In this document: one piece after another, positions 52,559 to 62,001 of the stretch
How positions within the stretch are numbered: the first letter of the stretch is position 1
Layout of the letters: the number at the start of each line of letters is the position of its first letter
Source of the DNA: Pseudaminobacter salicylatoxidans
GTDB taxonomy: Bacteria > Pseudomonadota > Alphaproteobacteria > Rhizobiales > Rhizobiaceae
Direction of reading: 5' to 3'
Assembly (NCBI RefSeq): GCF_003148475.1
Contig: NZ_QGGG01000002.1
Span: 78,171 to 142,170, forward strand
Length of the DNA: 64,000 nucleotides
Notes under the pieces: model-generated
The model's database searches: none
What the model was told of the DNA's origin: nothing
The model's input: only the letters and a program-made list of their open reading frames with translations
Program-made: the position numbers and the translations under genes

Positions 52559-52624
52559 TATCGGCTGCAATCTCTAGATAGCCGATGGGGTAAATCTGGT
52601 TTTGGGAATCGGGGGATAGCCGAT
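52559..52624 (+). promoter_or_regulatory. Candidate structured leader of glmS
   Basis: ATCGGCT (52560-52566) can pair with AGCCGAT at 52580-52586 or with an identical copy at 52618-52624 beside the GGGGGA ribosome site and the ATG at 52626. Two alternative hairpins, one hiding the ribosome site, are thus possible. This is only a pairing argument. Confidence 0.3.
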
Positions 52625-52625
52625 C

Positions 52626-54449
52626 ATGTGCGGAATTGTTGCAATCGTTGGTCAGACAGCCGTCGCGCCGTTGATCGTCGATGCGCTGAAGAGGCTCGAA
52701 TATCGCGGCTACGATTCCGCAGGCGTGGCCACTGTTGCGCAGGGAAAGCTCGCGCGCAGACGCGCCGAAGGCAAGCTCGTCAATCTTGAAAGCCGCCTTC
52801 AGGCCGAGCCGCTCGACGGCAATATCGGCATCGGTCACACCCGCTGGGCCACTCACGGCGTGCCCAACGAAACCAACGCGCACCCGCATTTCTCCAATGA
52901 CGTTGCCGTGGTCCACAACGGCATCATCGAGAATTTCGCAGAGCTGCGCACCGAACTTGCCGCCGACGGCTACGAGTTCACCTCGCAGACCGACACCGAA
53001 GTGGTGGCACACCTTGTCTCGCGCGAGCTGGCGCGCGGTGCCGGCCCCGTCGCGGCCGCCCATGAAGCTTTGAAGCGGCTGGAGGGTGCGTTTGCACTTG
53101 CCATCATGTTCCGGGGCGACGAGGACCTGATCGTCGGCGCGCGCAACGGTCCGCCGCTGGCTGTTGGGCATGGGGAGGGCGAGATGTTCCTCGGCTCCGA
53201 CGCCATCGCGCTTGCACCCTTCACCAACTCGATCACCTATCTGGAGGATGGCGACTGGGCGGTCGTACGCCGCGGCTCCTTCGAGATTTTCGACATCGAG
53301 GGCAAACCTGTTGCGCGCAAGCGCCAGCAGTCGCTCGGCACCAGCTTCATGGTCGACAAGGGCAACCGCCGGCATTTCATGGAAAAGGAAATCCATGAGC
53401 AGCCGGAAGTCATTTCCCACACGCTCGCACACTATGTGGACTTTACGGCCAGCACTTCGAGGCCGCTCGACCTACCTTTCGATTTTGCCAGGATTGATCG
53501 CTTGGCGCTGTCGGCTTGCGGTACGGCCTATCTCAGTGGTCTGGTCGGAAAATACTGGTTCGAGCGCATTGCCCGGCTGCCGGTGGACATCGATATCGCC
53601 TCCGAATTCCGCTATCGCGAAATGCCGATCTCGCAGAACAGCGCGGCGTTGTTCATTTCGCAATCGGGCGAGACCGCCGATACGCTGGCCTCGCTGCGCT
53701 ACTGCCGCAAGGCAGGCGTGCCGATCGGAGCCATCGTCAATGTCCGCGAATCCACCATCGCCCGCGAGTCGGACGTCGTGCTGCCTACGCTTGCCGGCCC
53801 TGAGATCGGCGTGGCTTCGACCAAGGCCTTTACCTGCCAGCTTTCGGTCCTTGCTTCGCTTGCGGTGCGCGCCGGCGTGGCGCGCGGAACGATCTCGCCC
53901 GATGAGGAGAAGGCTCTGGTGCGTGCCCTTTCCGAAGCGCCGCGCTATGCCAACCAGGTGCTGAAGCTGGAAGAGCAGATCGAGAAGGTTTCGCGCGAAC
54001 TGTCGCACTACCGCCACGTGCTCTATCTCGGTCGCGACACCAACTTCCCGCTCGCCATGGAAGGCGCGCTGAAGCTCAAGGAAATTTCCTATATCCATGC
54101 CGAAGGTTATGCGGCGGGCGAACTGAAGCATGGGCCGATCGCGCTGATCGACGAGAACATGCCGGTGATCGTGATCGCCCCGCACGACCGCATTTTCGAG
54201 AAAACCGTCTCGAACATGCAGGAAGTGGCCGCACGCGGCGGCAAGATCATCCTGATCACCGACCGGAAGGGCGCAGAGCAGGCTACCGTCGATACGATGG
54301 AGACGATCGTGCTGCCGGATGTTCCGGAGATCATTACGCCCATCGTCTACGCGCTGCCCATCCAGATGCTGGCCTATTTCACGGCCGTATTCATGGGCAC
54401 CGACGTGGACCAGCCGCGCAACCTGGCCAAGTCGGTCACGGTGGAATAA
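52626..54449 (+). CDS. glmS: Glutamine-fructose-6-phosphate aminotransferase
   Basis: The 607-residue enzyme makes glucosamine 6-phosphate, the entry to UDP-GlcNAc. After removal of Met1, C2 is the glutaminase nucleophile (MCGIVAIVGQ). The two SIS domains carry SQSGETADTLA and the C-terminal DQPRNLAKSVTVE. Length and motifs are normal. It follows glmU after 166 bases and is unlike the ribozyme-controlled Gram-positive form; no glmS ribozyme is visible. Confidence 0.98.
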   Translation: MCGIVAIVGQTAVAPLIVDALKRLEYRGYDSAGVATVAQGKLARRRAEGKLVNLESRLQAEPLDGNIGIGHTRWATHGVPNETNAHPHFSNDVAVVHNGIIENFAELRTELAADGYEFTSQTDTEVVAHLVSRELARGAGPVAAAHEALKRLEGAFALAIMFRGDEDLIVGARNGPPLAVGHGEGEMFLGSDAIALAPFTNSITYLEDGDWAVVRRGSFEIFDIEGKPVARKRQQSLGTSFMVDKGNRRHFMEKEIHEQPEVISHTLAHYVDFTASTSRPLDLPFDFARIDRLALSACGTAYLSGLVGKYWFERIARLPVDIDIASEFRYREMPISQNSAALFISQSGETADTLASLRYCRKAGVPIGAIVNVRESTIARESDVVLPTLAGPEIGVASTKAFTCQLSVLASLAVRAGVARGTISPDEEKALVRALSEAPRYANQVLKLEEQIEKVSRELSHYRHVLYLGRDTNFPLAMEGALKLKEISYIHAEGYAAGELKHGPIALIDENMPVIVIAPHDRIFEKTVSNMQEVAARGGKIILITDRKGAEQATVDTMETIVLPDVPEIITPIVYALPIQMLAYFTAVFMGTDVDQPRNLAKSVTVE

Positions 54450-54531
54450 ATCACGCCGTCGAACTTCGCGGTTTAAAAGGTCATAATGCTTCTCTAATGT
54501 TGCGCTGCAAACAGCGCGCGGCGGGTGAGGC

Positions 54532-55293
54532 ATGTCGGATCTTTTCAAAATCTCGGCGATGACACGGCTGAGGAATTATTTCCTCACCGGTTTCATCGTC
54601 TGCGCGCCTCTGGCCATCACCGCTTATATTGCCTGGTCGTTCATCGGCTGGGTCGATTCGTGGGTGAAGCCTTACATTCCCGCGACCTACAATCCCGACA
54701 ACTACCTGTCGGTGAGGGTTCCGGGGTTCGGGCTGATCGTGGCGCTGGTGCTGATCACGCTGATCGGCTTCCTCACCGCCAACATCATCGGCCGCAGCAT
54801 TATCTCGATAGGCGAGCGCGTGCTGGACCGCATGCCGCTGGTGCGCGGCATCTACCGCGCGCTCAAGCAGATTTTCGAAACGGTCCTCTCCAACAAGAAC
54901 GAGATGTTCCGCACGGTTGGTCTTGTGGAATATCCGCGCAAGGGCGTCTGGTCGCTCGTTTTCGTGGCCGGCGAAAAACGCACGGAAATCAACGAAAAGC
55001 TCGATGAGGATGATGAAGACCCGCTGATGGCGGTCTTCATGCCCTGTACGCCGAACCCGACCACCGGCTTCCTGATGTATGTGCGCAAGTCGGAGATCGT
55101 CGTGCTCGACATGAGCATCGAGGACGGCGCCAAGCTCATCGTCTCCGCCGGTCTGGTGGCGCCCGAGATAAAATCGAAGATCAAAAGCGGTAAAATTGCT
55201 CCGGCCATCGAAACGATCGGCAACCCGACCATCGCTGAGGCCGGTCAACCGGCACGCAGCAAGCGCACGGCCTCGTCGCGCCCGAACAGGTAA
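54532..55293 (+). CDS. DUF502 family membrane protein
   Basis: The 253-residue protein has two N-terminal membrane helices (NYFLTGFIVCAPLAITAYIAW and GLIVALVLITLIGFLTANIIG) and a C-terminal soluble domain. GYLVRK-type sequence is replaced here by LMYVRKSEIVVLDMSIEDGAK; FMPCTPNPTTGFL is a DUF502 hallmark. Function is unknown. Its last 49 bases overlap the 3' end of recG on the other strand. Confidence 0.9.
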   Translation: MSDLFKISAMTRLRNYFLTGFIVCAPLAITAYIAWSFIGWVDSWVKPYIPATYNPDNYLSVRVPGFGLIVALVLITLIGFLTANIIGRSIISIGERVLDRMPLVRGIYRALKQIFETVLSNKNEMFRTVGLVEYPRKGVWSLVFVAGEKRTEINEKLDEDDEDPLMAVFMPCTPNPTTGFLMYVRKSEIVVLDMSIEDGAKLIVSAGLVAPEIKSKIKSGKIAPAIETIGNPTIAEAGQPARSKRTASSRPNR

Positions 55294-57353
55294 AGCAGAA
55301 CGCGGATTGCATCGCCACGCGGACCCTTCAGCTCCGGATCGCGGGTCAGCAGCAGTCGCGCATCGTCACGAGCGACCTCAAGGAGGTCGGCATGCGCGTC
55401 GATGCGCGCGACCTGAAAGCCGGGCGTGCCGGATTGCCGGGTGCCCAGAAGCTCGCCTTCGCCACGCAATTTCAGGTCCTCCTCGGCGATGCGGAAGCCG
55501 TCTTCGGTCTCGCGCATGACGGCAAGCCGGCGCTTTGCCGTTTCGCCGAGGGGATCCTTGTAGAGCAGAACGCAGCTCGAAGCCTTGGACCCGCGCCCGA
55601 CACGCCCGCGCAATTGGTGAAGCTGCGCCAGCCCGAAACGCTCCGCATGTTCGATGACGATGATCGTCGCGTCCGGCACATCGACACCCACCTCGATGAC
55701 GGTGGTGGCGACGAGGATGCGCGTTTCCCCATCCTTGAAGGCGCGCATGGCTTCATCCTTTTCCGCGCCCTTCATGCGGCCATGGACGAGGCCGATCCGG
55801 TCATCGAAAACAGGTTTCAGCGAAGCGAAACGTTCCTCCGCCGACATCAGTTCGACTTCCTCGGATTCCTCGACCAGAGGACAGATCCAGTAGACTTTCT
55901 GCCCGCTGGCCACGGCATCGCGCATGCGCCCGACCAGTTCGTCCAGCCGGTCGAAGGGCAGGCTGATCGTGCGGATCGGCTGCCGCCCGGCCGGCTTTTC
56001 GGTCAGCCGCGAGACGTCCATGTCGCCGAATGCCGTGAGCACCAGGGTGCGGGGAATGGGGGTTGCGGTCATCACCAGCATGTCGGGTGCATTGCCCTTC
56101 GCCGTGATGGCCAATCGCTGATGCACGCCAAAGCGGTGCTGCTCGTCGATCACGGCAAGCGCCAAATCCCTGAACCGCACCGTTTCCTGGAAGAGCGCGT
56201 GGGTGCCGACGACGATGTCGATCCCGCCGTTCTCCAGCCCAGCCAGGATGTCGGCCCGTTCGCGGCCTTTTTCGCGGCCGGTGAGCACCGCAATCCGCAG
56301 GCCGACCTGTTCCGCCAGCAGAGCAATGGACGCAAAATGCTGGCGGGCAAGGATTTCGGTCGGCGCCATAAGCGCCGCCTGGCCGCCGGCCTCGACCGCG
56401 CGCGCCATGGCCAGCAGAGCCACGACGGTCTTGCCTGAGCCGACATCGCCCTGCAACAAACGCGACATGCGCTCCGGCTTCTGCAAATCGGCGTCGATCT
56501 CGGCCAGCGCCTGTGTCTGCGAGCCGGTCAGGTCATAGGGCAGGGCGCGCTTGAGCGCGGCGATCAGCTTGCCGTCGCCGGTAAGCGGCCTGCCGGAGAG
56601 CTTGCGCACCGTTGCGCGCACCAGCGCCAGCGCAATTTGCCCGGCCAGGAACTCGTCATAGGCGAGCCTGCGCCATGCGGAACTGTCGGGCGATATATCG
56701 AGCGGATCGGCCGGATTGTGGATGCGGCTCAGCGCATCCTGAAAGGATGGAAATGCCTGGCGGCGCAGCACATCGGCGTCCTGCCATTCAGGCATTGCCG
56801 GCACGCGTTCCAACGCCTGCGAGATGGCGCGGCGCAGCGTCTTCGGTGACAGCCCGGCAGTAAGCGGATAGACCGGCTCCAGAAGCGGCAGGCTCTCCGC
56901 CTCGTCCGCGCGGGTGATGTGGTCCGGATGCACCATGCTGGGGCGGCCGTTGAACCATTCCATGCGGCCGCTGACGATGACCTTCTCACCGACCGGCAAG
57001 GAACGCTCCAGCCATGCGGCGTTGGCGTGAAAGAAGGTCAGCGCGATCTCGCCGGTATCGTCGAAGGCGTAGACGCGATAGGGAACGGACCTGTTGCCGC
57101 GCGGCGGCGGCTGGTGCCGATCGACCGTAACCTCGAGCGTCACGATGGCACCTCCCGGTGCCTGCGCGATCTCGGGACGATTGCGCCGGTCGATCACGGA
57201 ATTCGGCAACGTGAAGATGAGATCGCCCGCCCGTGCAGGCCGGTCGCCAAGATCGGCAGGCACGACACGCGCGATCAATTCGGCAATCTTCGGCCCCACG
57301 CCGGCAAGCGAGGTGATGGGTACGAACAGCGGATCAAGCAGGGAAGGGCGCAT
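55245..57353 (-). CDS. recG: ATP-dependent DNA helicase RecG
   Basis: The 702-residue helicase reverses stalled forks and branches recombination intermediates. It has the N-terminal wedge/OB region (VTLEVTVDRHQPPPRGNRSV), helicase motif I LLQGDVGSGKT near residue 300, DEQHRFG (motif II) and the TRG-type region QLHQLRGRVGRG. The ATG at 57353 gives the usual length; the open frame extends 109 codons upstream over the sdhE side and is a shadow. It is divergent from sdhE. Confidence 0.96.
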   Translation of the reverse strand: MRPSLLDPLFVPITSLAGVGPKIAELIARVVPADLGDRPARAGDLIFTLPNSVIDRRNRPEIAQAPGGAIVTLEVTVDRHQPPPRGNRSVPYRVYAFDDTGEIALTFFHANAAWLERSLPVGEKVIVSGRMEWFNGRPSMVHPDHITRADEAESLPLLEPVYPLTAGLSPKTLRRAISQALERVPAMPEWQDADVLRRQAFPSFQDALSRIHNPADPLDISPDSSAWRRLAYDEFLAGQIALALVRATVRKLSGRPLTGDGKLIAALKRALPYDLTGSQTQALAEIDADLQKPERMSRLLQGDVGSGKTVVALLAMARAVEAGGQAALMAPTEILARQHFASIALLAEQVGLRIAVLTGREKGRERADILAGLENGGIDIVVGTHALFQETVRFRDLALAVIDEQHRFGVHQRLAITAKGNAPDMLVMTATPIPRTLVLTAFGDMDVSRLTEKPAGRQPIRTISLPFDRLDELVGRMRDAVASGQKVYWICPLVEESEEVELMSAEERFASLKPVFDDRIGLVHGRMKGAEKDEAMRAFKDGETRILVATTVIEVGVDVPDATIIVIEHAERFGLAQLHQLRGRVGRGSKASSCVLLYKDPLGETAKRRLAVMRETEDGFRIAEEDLKLRGEGELLGTRQSGTPGFQVARIDAHADLLEVARDDARLLLTRDPELKGPRGDAIRVLLYLFGRDEAVRLLRAG

Positions 57354-57446
57354 GGCTGTCAGCTTATGCACCCCGCGACCATACGCAAGGCTGACAGGCC
57401 GCGTCATCCACGCTATATGCGCCGCAAAACAATCGGGATGCACAAT

Positions 57447-57740
57447 ATGACGGGCACGACGCGATCGAGCGAAGGACTGGACACGCGACGGCGCAAGCTG
57501 CTGTTCCGCTCCTGGCACCGTGGCATCCGCGAGATGGACCTGATTCTGGGCACTTTCGCGGACGCTCTGATCCACGACCTGACCGATGCGGAACTCGACG
57601 AATATGAACATCTGCTGGAGGTGCAGGACGCCGATCTCCTGGCATGGTTCACCGGCGATCGCCCAGTTCCTGATGCACACGACACCGCAATCTACCGCAA
57701 GATACTGGCACAGCGTCAGTCGATGAGCTTCAACATATGA
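57447..57740 (+). CDS. sdhE: Succinate dehydrogenase assembly factor 2 (SdhE/YgfY family)
   Basis: The 97-residue protein carries the family core RRRKLLFRSWHRGIREMDLI, which includes the RGxxE motif used to place FAD on succinate dehydrogenase. The acidic DLTDAELDEYEHLLEVQDADL segment follows. ATG at 57447 or the in-frame ATG at 57438 are both possible. Its stop overlaps the mfd start (ATGA), so the two are coupled, a known arrangement in rhizobia. Confidence 0.93.
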   Translation: MTGTTRSSEGLDTRRRKLLFRSWHRGIREMDLILGTFADALIHDLTDAELDEYEHLLEVQDADLLAWFTGDRPVPDAHDTAIYRKILAQRQSMSFNI

Positions 57741-60700
57741 GCCTTATCAGGAAAATCGGCCTGCCCAAGAACGGCACCGGCCAATTCATCGTGGACGGCG
57801 TGGCCGATGGCTACGAGGCTTTCGCGCTGGTGACGGCCGCGCTCGAAACCGCACCTGACGGCCCTCTCATCTTTGTCGCGCGTGACGGCCAGCGCCTGCC
57901 GGCCATCATCGACGCGCTCGCCTTTGCCGCGCCCGACCTGCCGGTGCTGGAGTTTCCGGCATGGGACTGCCTTCCCTATGACCGTGTTTCACCCGGTGCC
58001 GACGCCGCGGCCCGCCGCCTCGATGCGATGGCGGCCATGGCTTCGCTCGCCAGGCAGCCGCACCGCGCCGTCATCCTCACCACGGCAAACGCGCTGCTGC
58101 AGCGCATGCCGCCTGCCTCGGCCATCGAAGCACAGACATTTCATGCCCGGCCGGGCAACCAGATCGACATGAACGCGCTGATCTCGCGGCTGGAGAATTC
58201 CGGCTTCGACCGCGTCGCGACCGTACGCGAGGTGGGCGAATTCGCGGTGCGCGGCGGCATTCTCGACCTGTTCGCGCCCGGCGCGGACGAGGCGCTGCGG
58301 CTCGACTTCTTCGGCGACACGCTGGAATCGATCCGCGCTTTCGATGTCGCCACCCAGCGCACCACCGGCCAGCGCAACGCCCTGACGATGCAGGCCATGA
58401 GCGAGGTGGCGCTGAGCCCGGAAGCCATCAGCCGCTTCCGCCGCAAATATATCGAAGAGTTCGGAGCACCTTCGCGCGACGATGGGCTTTACGCGGCCGT
58501 CACGGAAGGGCGCCGCTTTGCCGGCATGGAGCACTGGCTGCCCTTCTACTACGAACGGCTGGAAACGATCTTCGATTATCTGCCCGACACGCCAGTCATA
58601 TTCGACCATCTGGCGCGTGAAGCACTGGGCGAACGCCACACGCTGATCCTCGACTATTACGAAGCGCGCCGCCATCCGGCCACGTCCGGCGCGCTGAAGG
58701 AGGCGGTGCCTTACAAGCCGGTCCCGCCGGCTGAGATGTATCTTTCGCCGGACGATGTAGCGGCCGCCGTCGCCGACCGCATGGCGGTGGAATTCACGCC
58801 CTTCGACACGCCCGACACCAGCGGCCGCAAGCTGCTGCACGCCGGTTCCAGGCCCGCGCGCGGCTTCGAGCTGGAGCGGGCAGATCCGAACATCAACGTG
58901 TTCGAGGAGGTCGTGAAATATATTGGCGATTTGCGTGCAGCCAAGCGGCGCGTGGTGATTGCCGGCTGGACGGAAGGCTCGCTCGACCGCCTGACGCAGA
59001 TTCTGACCGAGCATCATCTTGGCAATCTCAAGTCCGTGGCGACGCTGGCCGAGGTGGAGAAGCTCGGCGTCGGGCAGGCGGGCCTCGCCGTGCTCCCGCT
59101 GGAAGCCGGTTTCGAGACCGACGATCTCGTGGTCGTCGCCGAACAGGACATTCTGGGCGACCGCCTCGTGCGACGCTCCAAGAAGCGCAAGCGCGCTTCC
59201 GATTTCATCGCCGAAGCCGCGGCACTTTCCGCCGGCGACATCGTTGTCCATGCCGATCACGGCATCGGCCGTTTCGTGGGCCTGCGCACCATCGAGGCGG
59301 CCGGCGCGCCGCATGACTGCCTCGAAATCCATTATGCCGGCGATGACCGCCTGTTCCTGCCGGTCGAAAACATCGAGCTTTTGTCGCGCTACGGCTCCGA
59401 CTCGGCCGAAGCCACGCTCGACAAGCTCGGCGGCGGGGCTTGGCAGGCGCGGAAGGCCAAGCTGAAGCGCCGCCTGCTCGACATGGCAGGCCAACTCATC
59501 AAGCTGGCAGCCGAGCGCCAGATGCGCAGCGCCCCCATCGTCAGCCCGCCGGATGGTGTTTATGGCGAGTTCGCAGCCCGTTTTCCCTATGAAGAAACGG
59601 ATGACCAGCAGCGCGCCATCGATTCCGTCATGGACGATCTTTCGGCCGGAAAGCCGATGGATCGTCTTGTCTGCGGGGACGTTGGTTTCGGCAAGACCGA
59701 GGTAGCCTTGCGCGCCGCTTTCCTTGCGGCGATGGAGGGCTTTCAGGTGGCGGTCGTGGTGCCCACCACGCTGCTTGCCCGCCAGCATTTCAAGACCTTC
59801 GCGCAACGCTTCGCAGGACTGCCGGTGGTGGTGCGTCAGGCCTCGCGCATGGTCGGCCCAAAGGAACTCGCCGAAACCAAGAAGGCGATCGCCGAAGGCA
59901 CGGTGGACATCGTGGTCGGCACCCATGCATTGCTGGGCTCCTCCATCACCTTCAAGAACCTTGGTCTGCTCATCATCGACGAGGAGCAGCATTTTGGCGT
60001 GAAGCACAAGGAGCGGCTGAAGGAGCTGAAGTCGGACGTACACGTGCTGACGCTCTCGGCGACGCCCATCCCTCGCACGCTGCAACTTGCGCTTACCGGC
60101 GTGCGCGAGCTTTCGCTCATCGCCACGCCGCCGGTCGATCGCATGACCGTACGCACCTTCATTTCGCCCTTCGATCCGCTGGTTATCCGCGAGACGCTTC
60201 TGCGCGAACGCTATCGCGGCGGCCAGAGTTTCTATGTCGTGCCGCGCATTTCCGACCTCGCGGACATACGGCAGTTCCTCGAAGAATCCGTGCCGGAGTT
60301 GAAGATAGCTACTGCCCACGGCCAGATGCCGGCGGGTGAGCTGGACGACATCATGAACGCCTTCTATGACGGCCAGTACGATGTGCTGCTGTCGACGACC
60401 ATCGTCGAATCCGGTCTCGACATCCCGACCGCCAACACCATGATCGTGCATCGCGCCGATATGTTCGGTCTGGCGCAGCTCTACCAACTGCGCGGCCGCG
60501 TGGGGCGCTCCAAGCTGCGCGCCTATGCGCTGTTCACGCTGCCGGCCAACAAGAAGCTCACCGACACCGCCGACCGGCGGCTGAAGGTGATGCAGTCGCT
60601 CGACACGCTGGGCGCGGGCTTCCAGCTTGCCAGCCACGACCTCGATATTCGCGGCGCCGGCAACCTGCTTGGCGAGGAACAGTCGGGTCATATCAAGGAA

Positions 60701-61237
60701 GTCGGCTTCGAGCTCTATCAGCAAATGCTGGAGGAGGCGGTAGCCGAGATCAAGGGCGATGGCGAAGCGCTGGATGGCGGCTGGTCACCGCAGATCACCA
60801 TCGGCACGGCGGTGATGATCCCGGAAGGCTATGTGCCGGATCTGCAACTCAGGCTCGCGCTCTATCGCCGACTGGCCGATCTGGATTCACCGGAGGAGAT
60901 CGACGCCTTCGCCGCAGAACTCATCGACCGCTTCGGGCCGCTGCCGGAAGAGGTCCAGCACCTGCTCAAGATCGTCTTCATCAAGGCTCTCTGCCGCAAG
61001 GCCAATGTGGAAAAGCTCGACGCGGGGCCGAAGGGCGTGGTCATCCATTTCCGCAAGCGCGAATTTTCAAATCCGGCGGGGCTGGTGAAATTCATTGGCG
61101 AGCAGGGCTCCCTGGCCAAGATCAGGGCCGATCATTCGGTGGTGTTCATGCGCGACTGGCCGAGCGCCGAAAAGCGCCTCGCCGGCTCGGCCGTGGTGAT
61201 GACTCAACTCGCACGGCTGGTCGAAAAGGCAGCTTGA
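57737..61237 (+). CDS. mfd: Transcription-repair coupling factor
   Basis: The 1166-residue translocase removes RNA polymerase stalled at lesions and recruits UvrA, encoded in this window. The N-terminal UvrB-like domain (LEFPAWDCLPYDRVSP) and the RNA-polymerase-interacting domain (VHADHGIGRFVGL) are visible. The helicase core has GDVGFGKTEVALRAAF near residue 650, DEEQHFGVKHKE and the QLYQLRGRVGRS motif, followed by the C-terminal inhibitory domain. It overlaps sdhE by four bases. Confidence 0.98.
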   Translation: MSLIRKIGLPKNGTGQFIVDGVADGYEAFALVTAALETAPDGPLIFVARDGQRLPAIIDALAFAAPDLPVLEFPAWDCLPYDRVSPGADAAARRLDAMAAMASLARQPHRAVILTTANALLQRMPPASAIEAQTFHARPGNQIDMNALISRLENSGFDRVATVREVGEFAVRGGILDLFAPGADEALRLDFFGDTLESIRAFDVATQRTTGQRNALTMQAMSEVALSPEAISRFRRKYIEEFGAPSRDDGLYAAVTEGRRFAGMEHWLPFYYERLETIFDYLPDTPVIFDHLAREALGERHTLILDYYEARRHPATSGALKEAVPYKPVPPAEMYLSPDDVAAAVADRMAVEFTPFDTPDTSGRKLLHAGSRPARGFELERADPNINVFEEVVKYIGDLRAAKRRVVIAGWTEGSLDRLTQILTEHHLGNLKSVATLAEVEKLGVGQAGLAVLPLEAGFETDDLVVVAEQDILGDRLVRRSKKRKRASDFIAEAAALSAGDIVVHADHGIGRFVGLRTIEAAGAPHDCLEIHYAGDDRLFLPVENIELLSRYGSDSAEATLDKLGGGAWQARKAKLKRRLLDMAGQLIKLAAERQMRSAPIVSPPDGVYGEFAARFPYEETDDQQRAIDSVMDDLSAGKPMDRLVCGDVGFGKTEVALRAAFLAAMEGFQVAVVVPTTLLARQHFKTFAQRFAGLPVVVRQASRMVGPKELAETKKAIAEGTVDIVVGTHALLGSSITFKNLGLLIIDEEQHFGVKHKERLKELKSDVHVLTLSATPIPRTLQLALTGVRELSLIATPPVDRMTVRTFISPFDPLVIRETLLRERYRGGQSFYVVPRISDLADIRQFLEESVPELKIATAHGQMPAGELDDIMNAFYDGQYDVLLSTTIVESGLDIPTANTMIVHRADMFGLAQLYQLRGRVGRSKLRAYALFTLPANKKLTDTADRRLKVMQSLDTLGAGFQLASHDLDIRGAGNLLGEEQSGHIKEVGFELYQQMLEEAVAEIKGDGEALDGGWSPQITIGTAVMIPEGYVPDLQLRLALYRRLADLDSPEEIDAFAAELIDRFGPLPEEVQHLLKIVFIKALCRKANVEKLDAGPKGVVIHFRKREFSNPAGLVKFIGEQGSLAKIRADHSVVFMRDWPSAEKRLAGSAVVMTQLARLVEKAA

Positions 61238-61298
61238 GGGCAGGGGCTTCCCGCCTTGGAAACCCCATGTCCCCACTTTGTGGGAGGCAGGAGCCTCT

Positions 61299-61982
61299 CT
61301 ATCGAGCCGTCTCCAGTTCGCCACGCGCCTTGGCGGCGGCAATCTGCCGGATGGCATCGGCCAGAGTGTCGGTGTCCTGTGCGCCCATCACGGCATATTT
61401 GCTCTCGAACAGGAAGCAGGGAACACCGGTGATGCCCATGCGCGAGGCGGTTGCGGCTTCGTCCAGCACCTCATCGCGGTCGGCGTCTGTGGCAAGCATC
61501 GCCTCCACCACCGGCGCATCGATGCCGGCCTCGCGCGCCGCCTCGATCAGCACCGCATGGTCGCCGATGTTTTTGCCTTCTTCGAAATAGAGCTGGAACA
61601 GACGGCGGGCGAGACGTCCCTGTACTTGCGCGCCATTGGCGGCAGCCCAGCGCAGGACGCGGTGGGCGTCCAGCGTGTTGGGTGAAACGGTGATGGCGTC
61701 GAAGTCGAAATCGATGCCTTCGGCCGCCCCCAAAGATTCGATGCGCGCATGGATTTCGTGCAGCTTCTCCACACTGCCGAACTTCGACAGCATATATTCC
61801 TTCCGGTCCCTGCCTTCCAACGGAATGGTCGGATCGAGCTGGAAGGGCCGCCAGTGTATTTCCACGTCCACCTCGGGCACCGCCGCGATCGCCCGATCGA
61901 GCCGCTTTTGCCCGATGAAGCACCACGGGCAAACTACATCGGACACCACGTCGATGTGGAGGGTTTGCACGGCCGTATCCAT
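61299..61982 (-). CDS. DsbA-family oxidoreductase (FrnE type)
   Basis: The 227-residue protein is a cytosolic-looking thioredoxin fold with the CPWC site at C18-C21 (SDVVCPWCFIGQKRLD) and the conserved GVPCFLFESKYAVMGAQ cis-proline region. FrnE-like proteins reduce or isomerise disulfides, and relatives act in polyketide and stress biology. No signal peptide is seen. The ATG at 61982 gives the standard length; a longer open frame upstream enters the binding-protein gene and is not supported. Confidence 0.92.
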   Translation of the reverse strand: MDTAVQTLHIDVVSDVVCPWCFIGQKRLDRAIAAVPEVDVEIHWRPFQLDPTIPLEGRDRKEYMLSKFGSVEKLHEIHARIESLGAAEGIDFDFDAITVSPNTLDAHRVLRWAAANGAQVQGRLARRLFQLYFEEGKNIGDHAVLIEAAREAGIDAPVVEAMLATDADRDEVLDEAATASRMGITGVPCFLFESKYAVMGAQDTDTLADAIRQIAAAKARGELETAR

Positions 61983-62001
61983 CGGAAATCCTTCCTGCCG
62001 G

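Noticed and set aside
57989-60724. A 911-codon open frame on the minus strand opposite mfd
   Set aside because: High GC makes long antisense frames common; the frame shows no domain, is rich in His, Gln, Arg, Val and Ala in the way of shadows, and lies entirely over the well-supported mfd gene.
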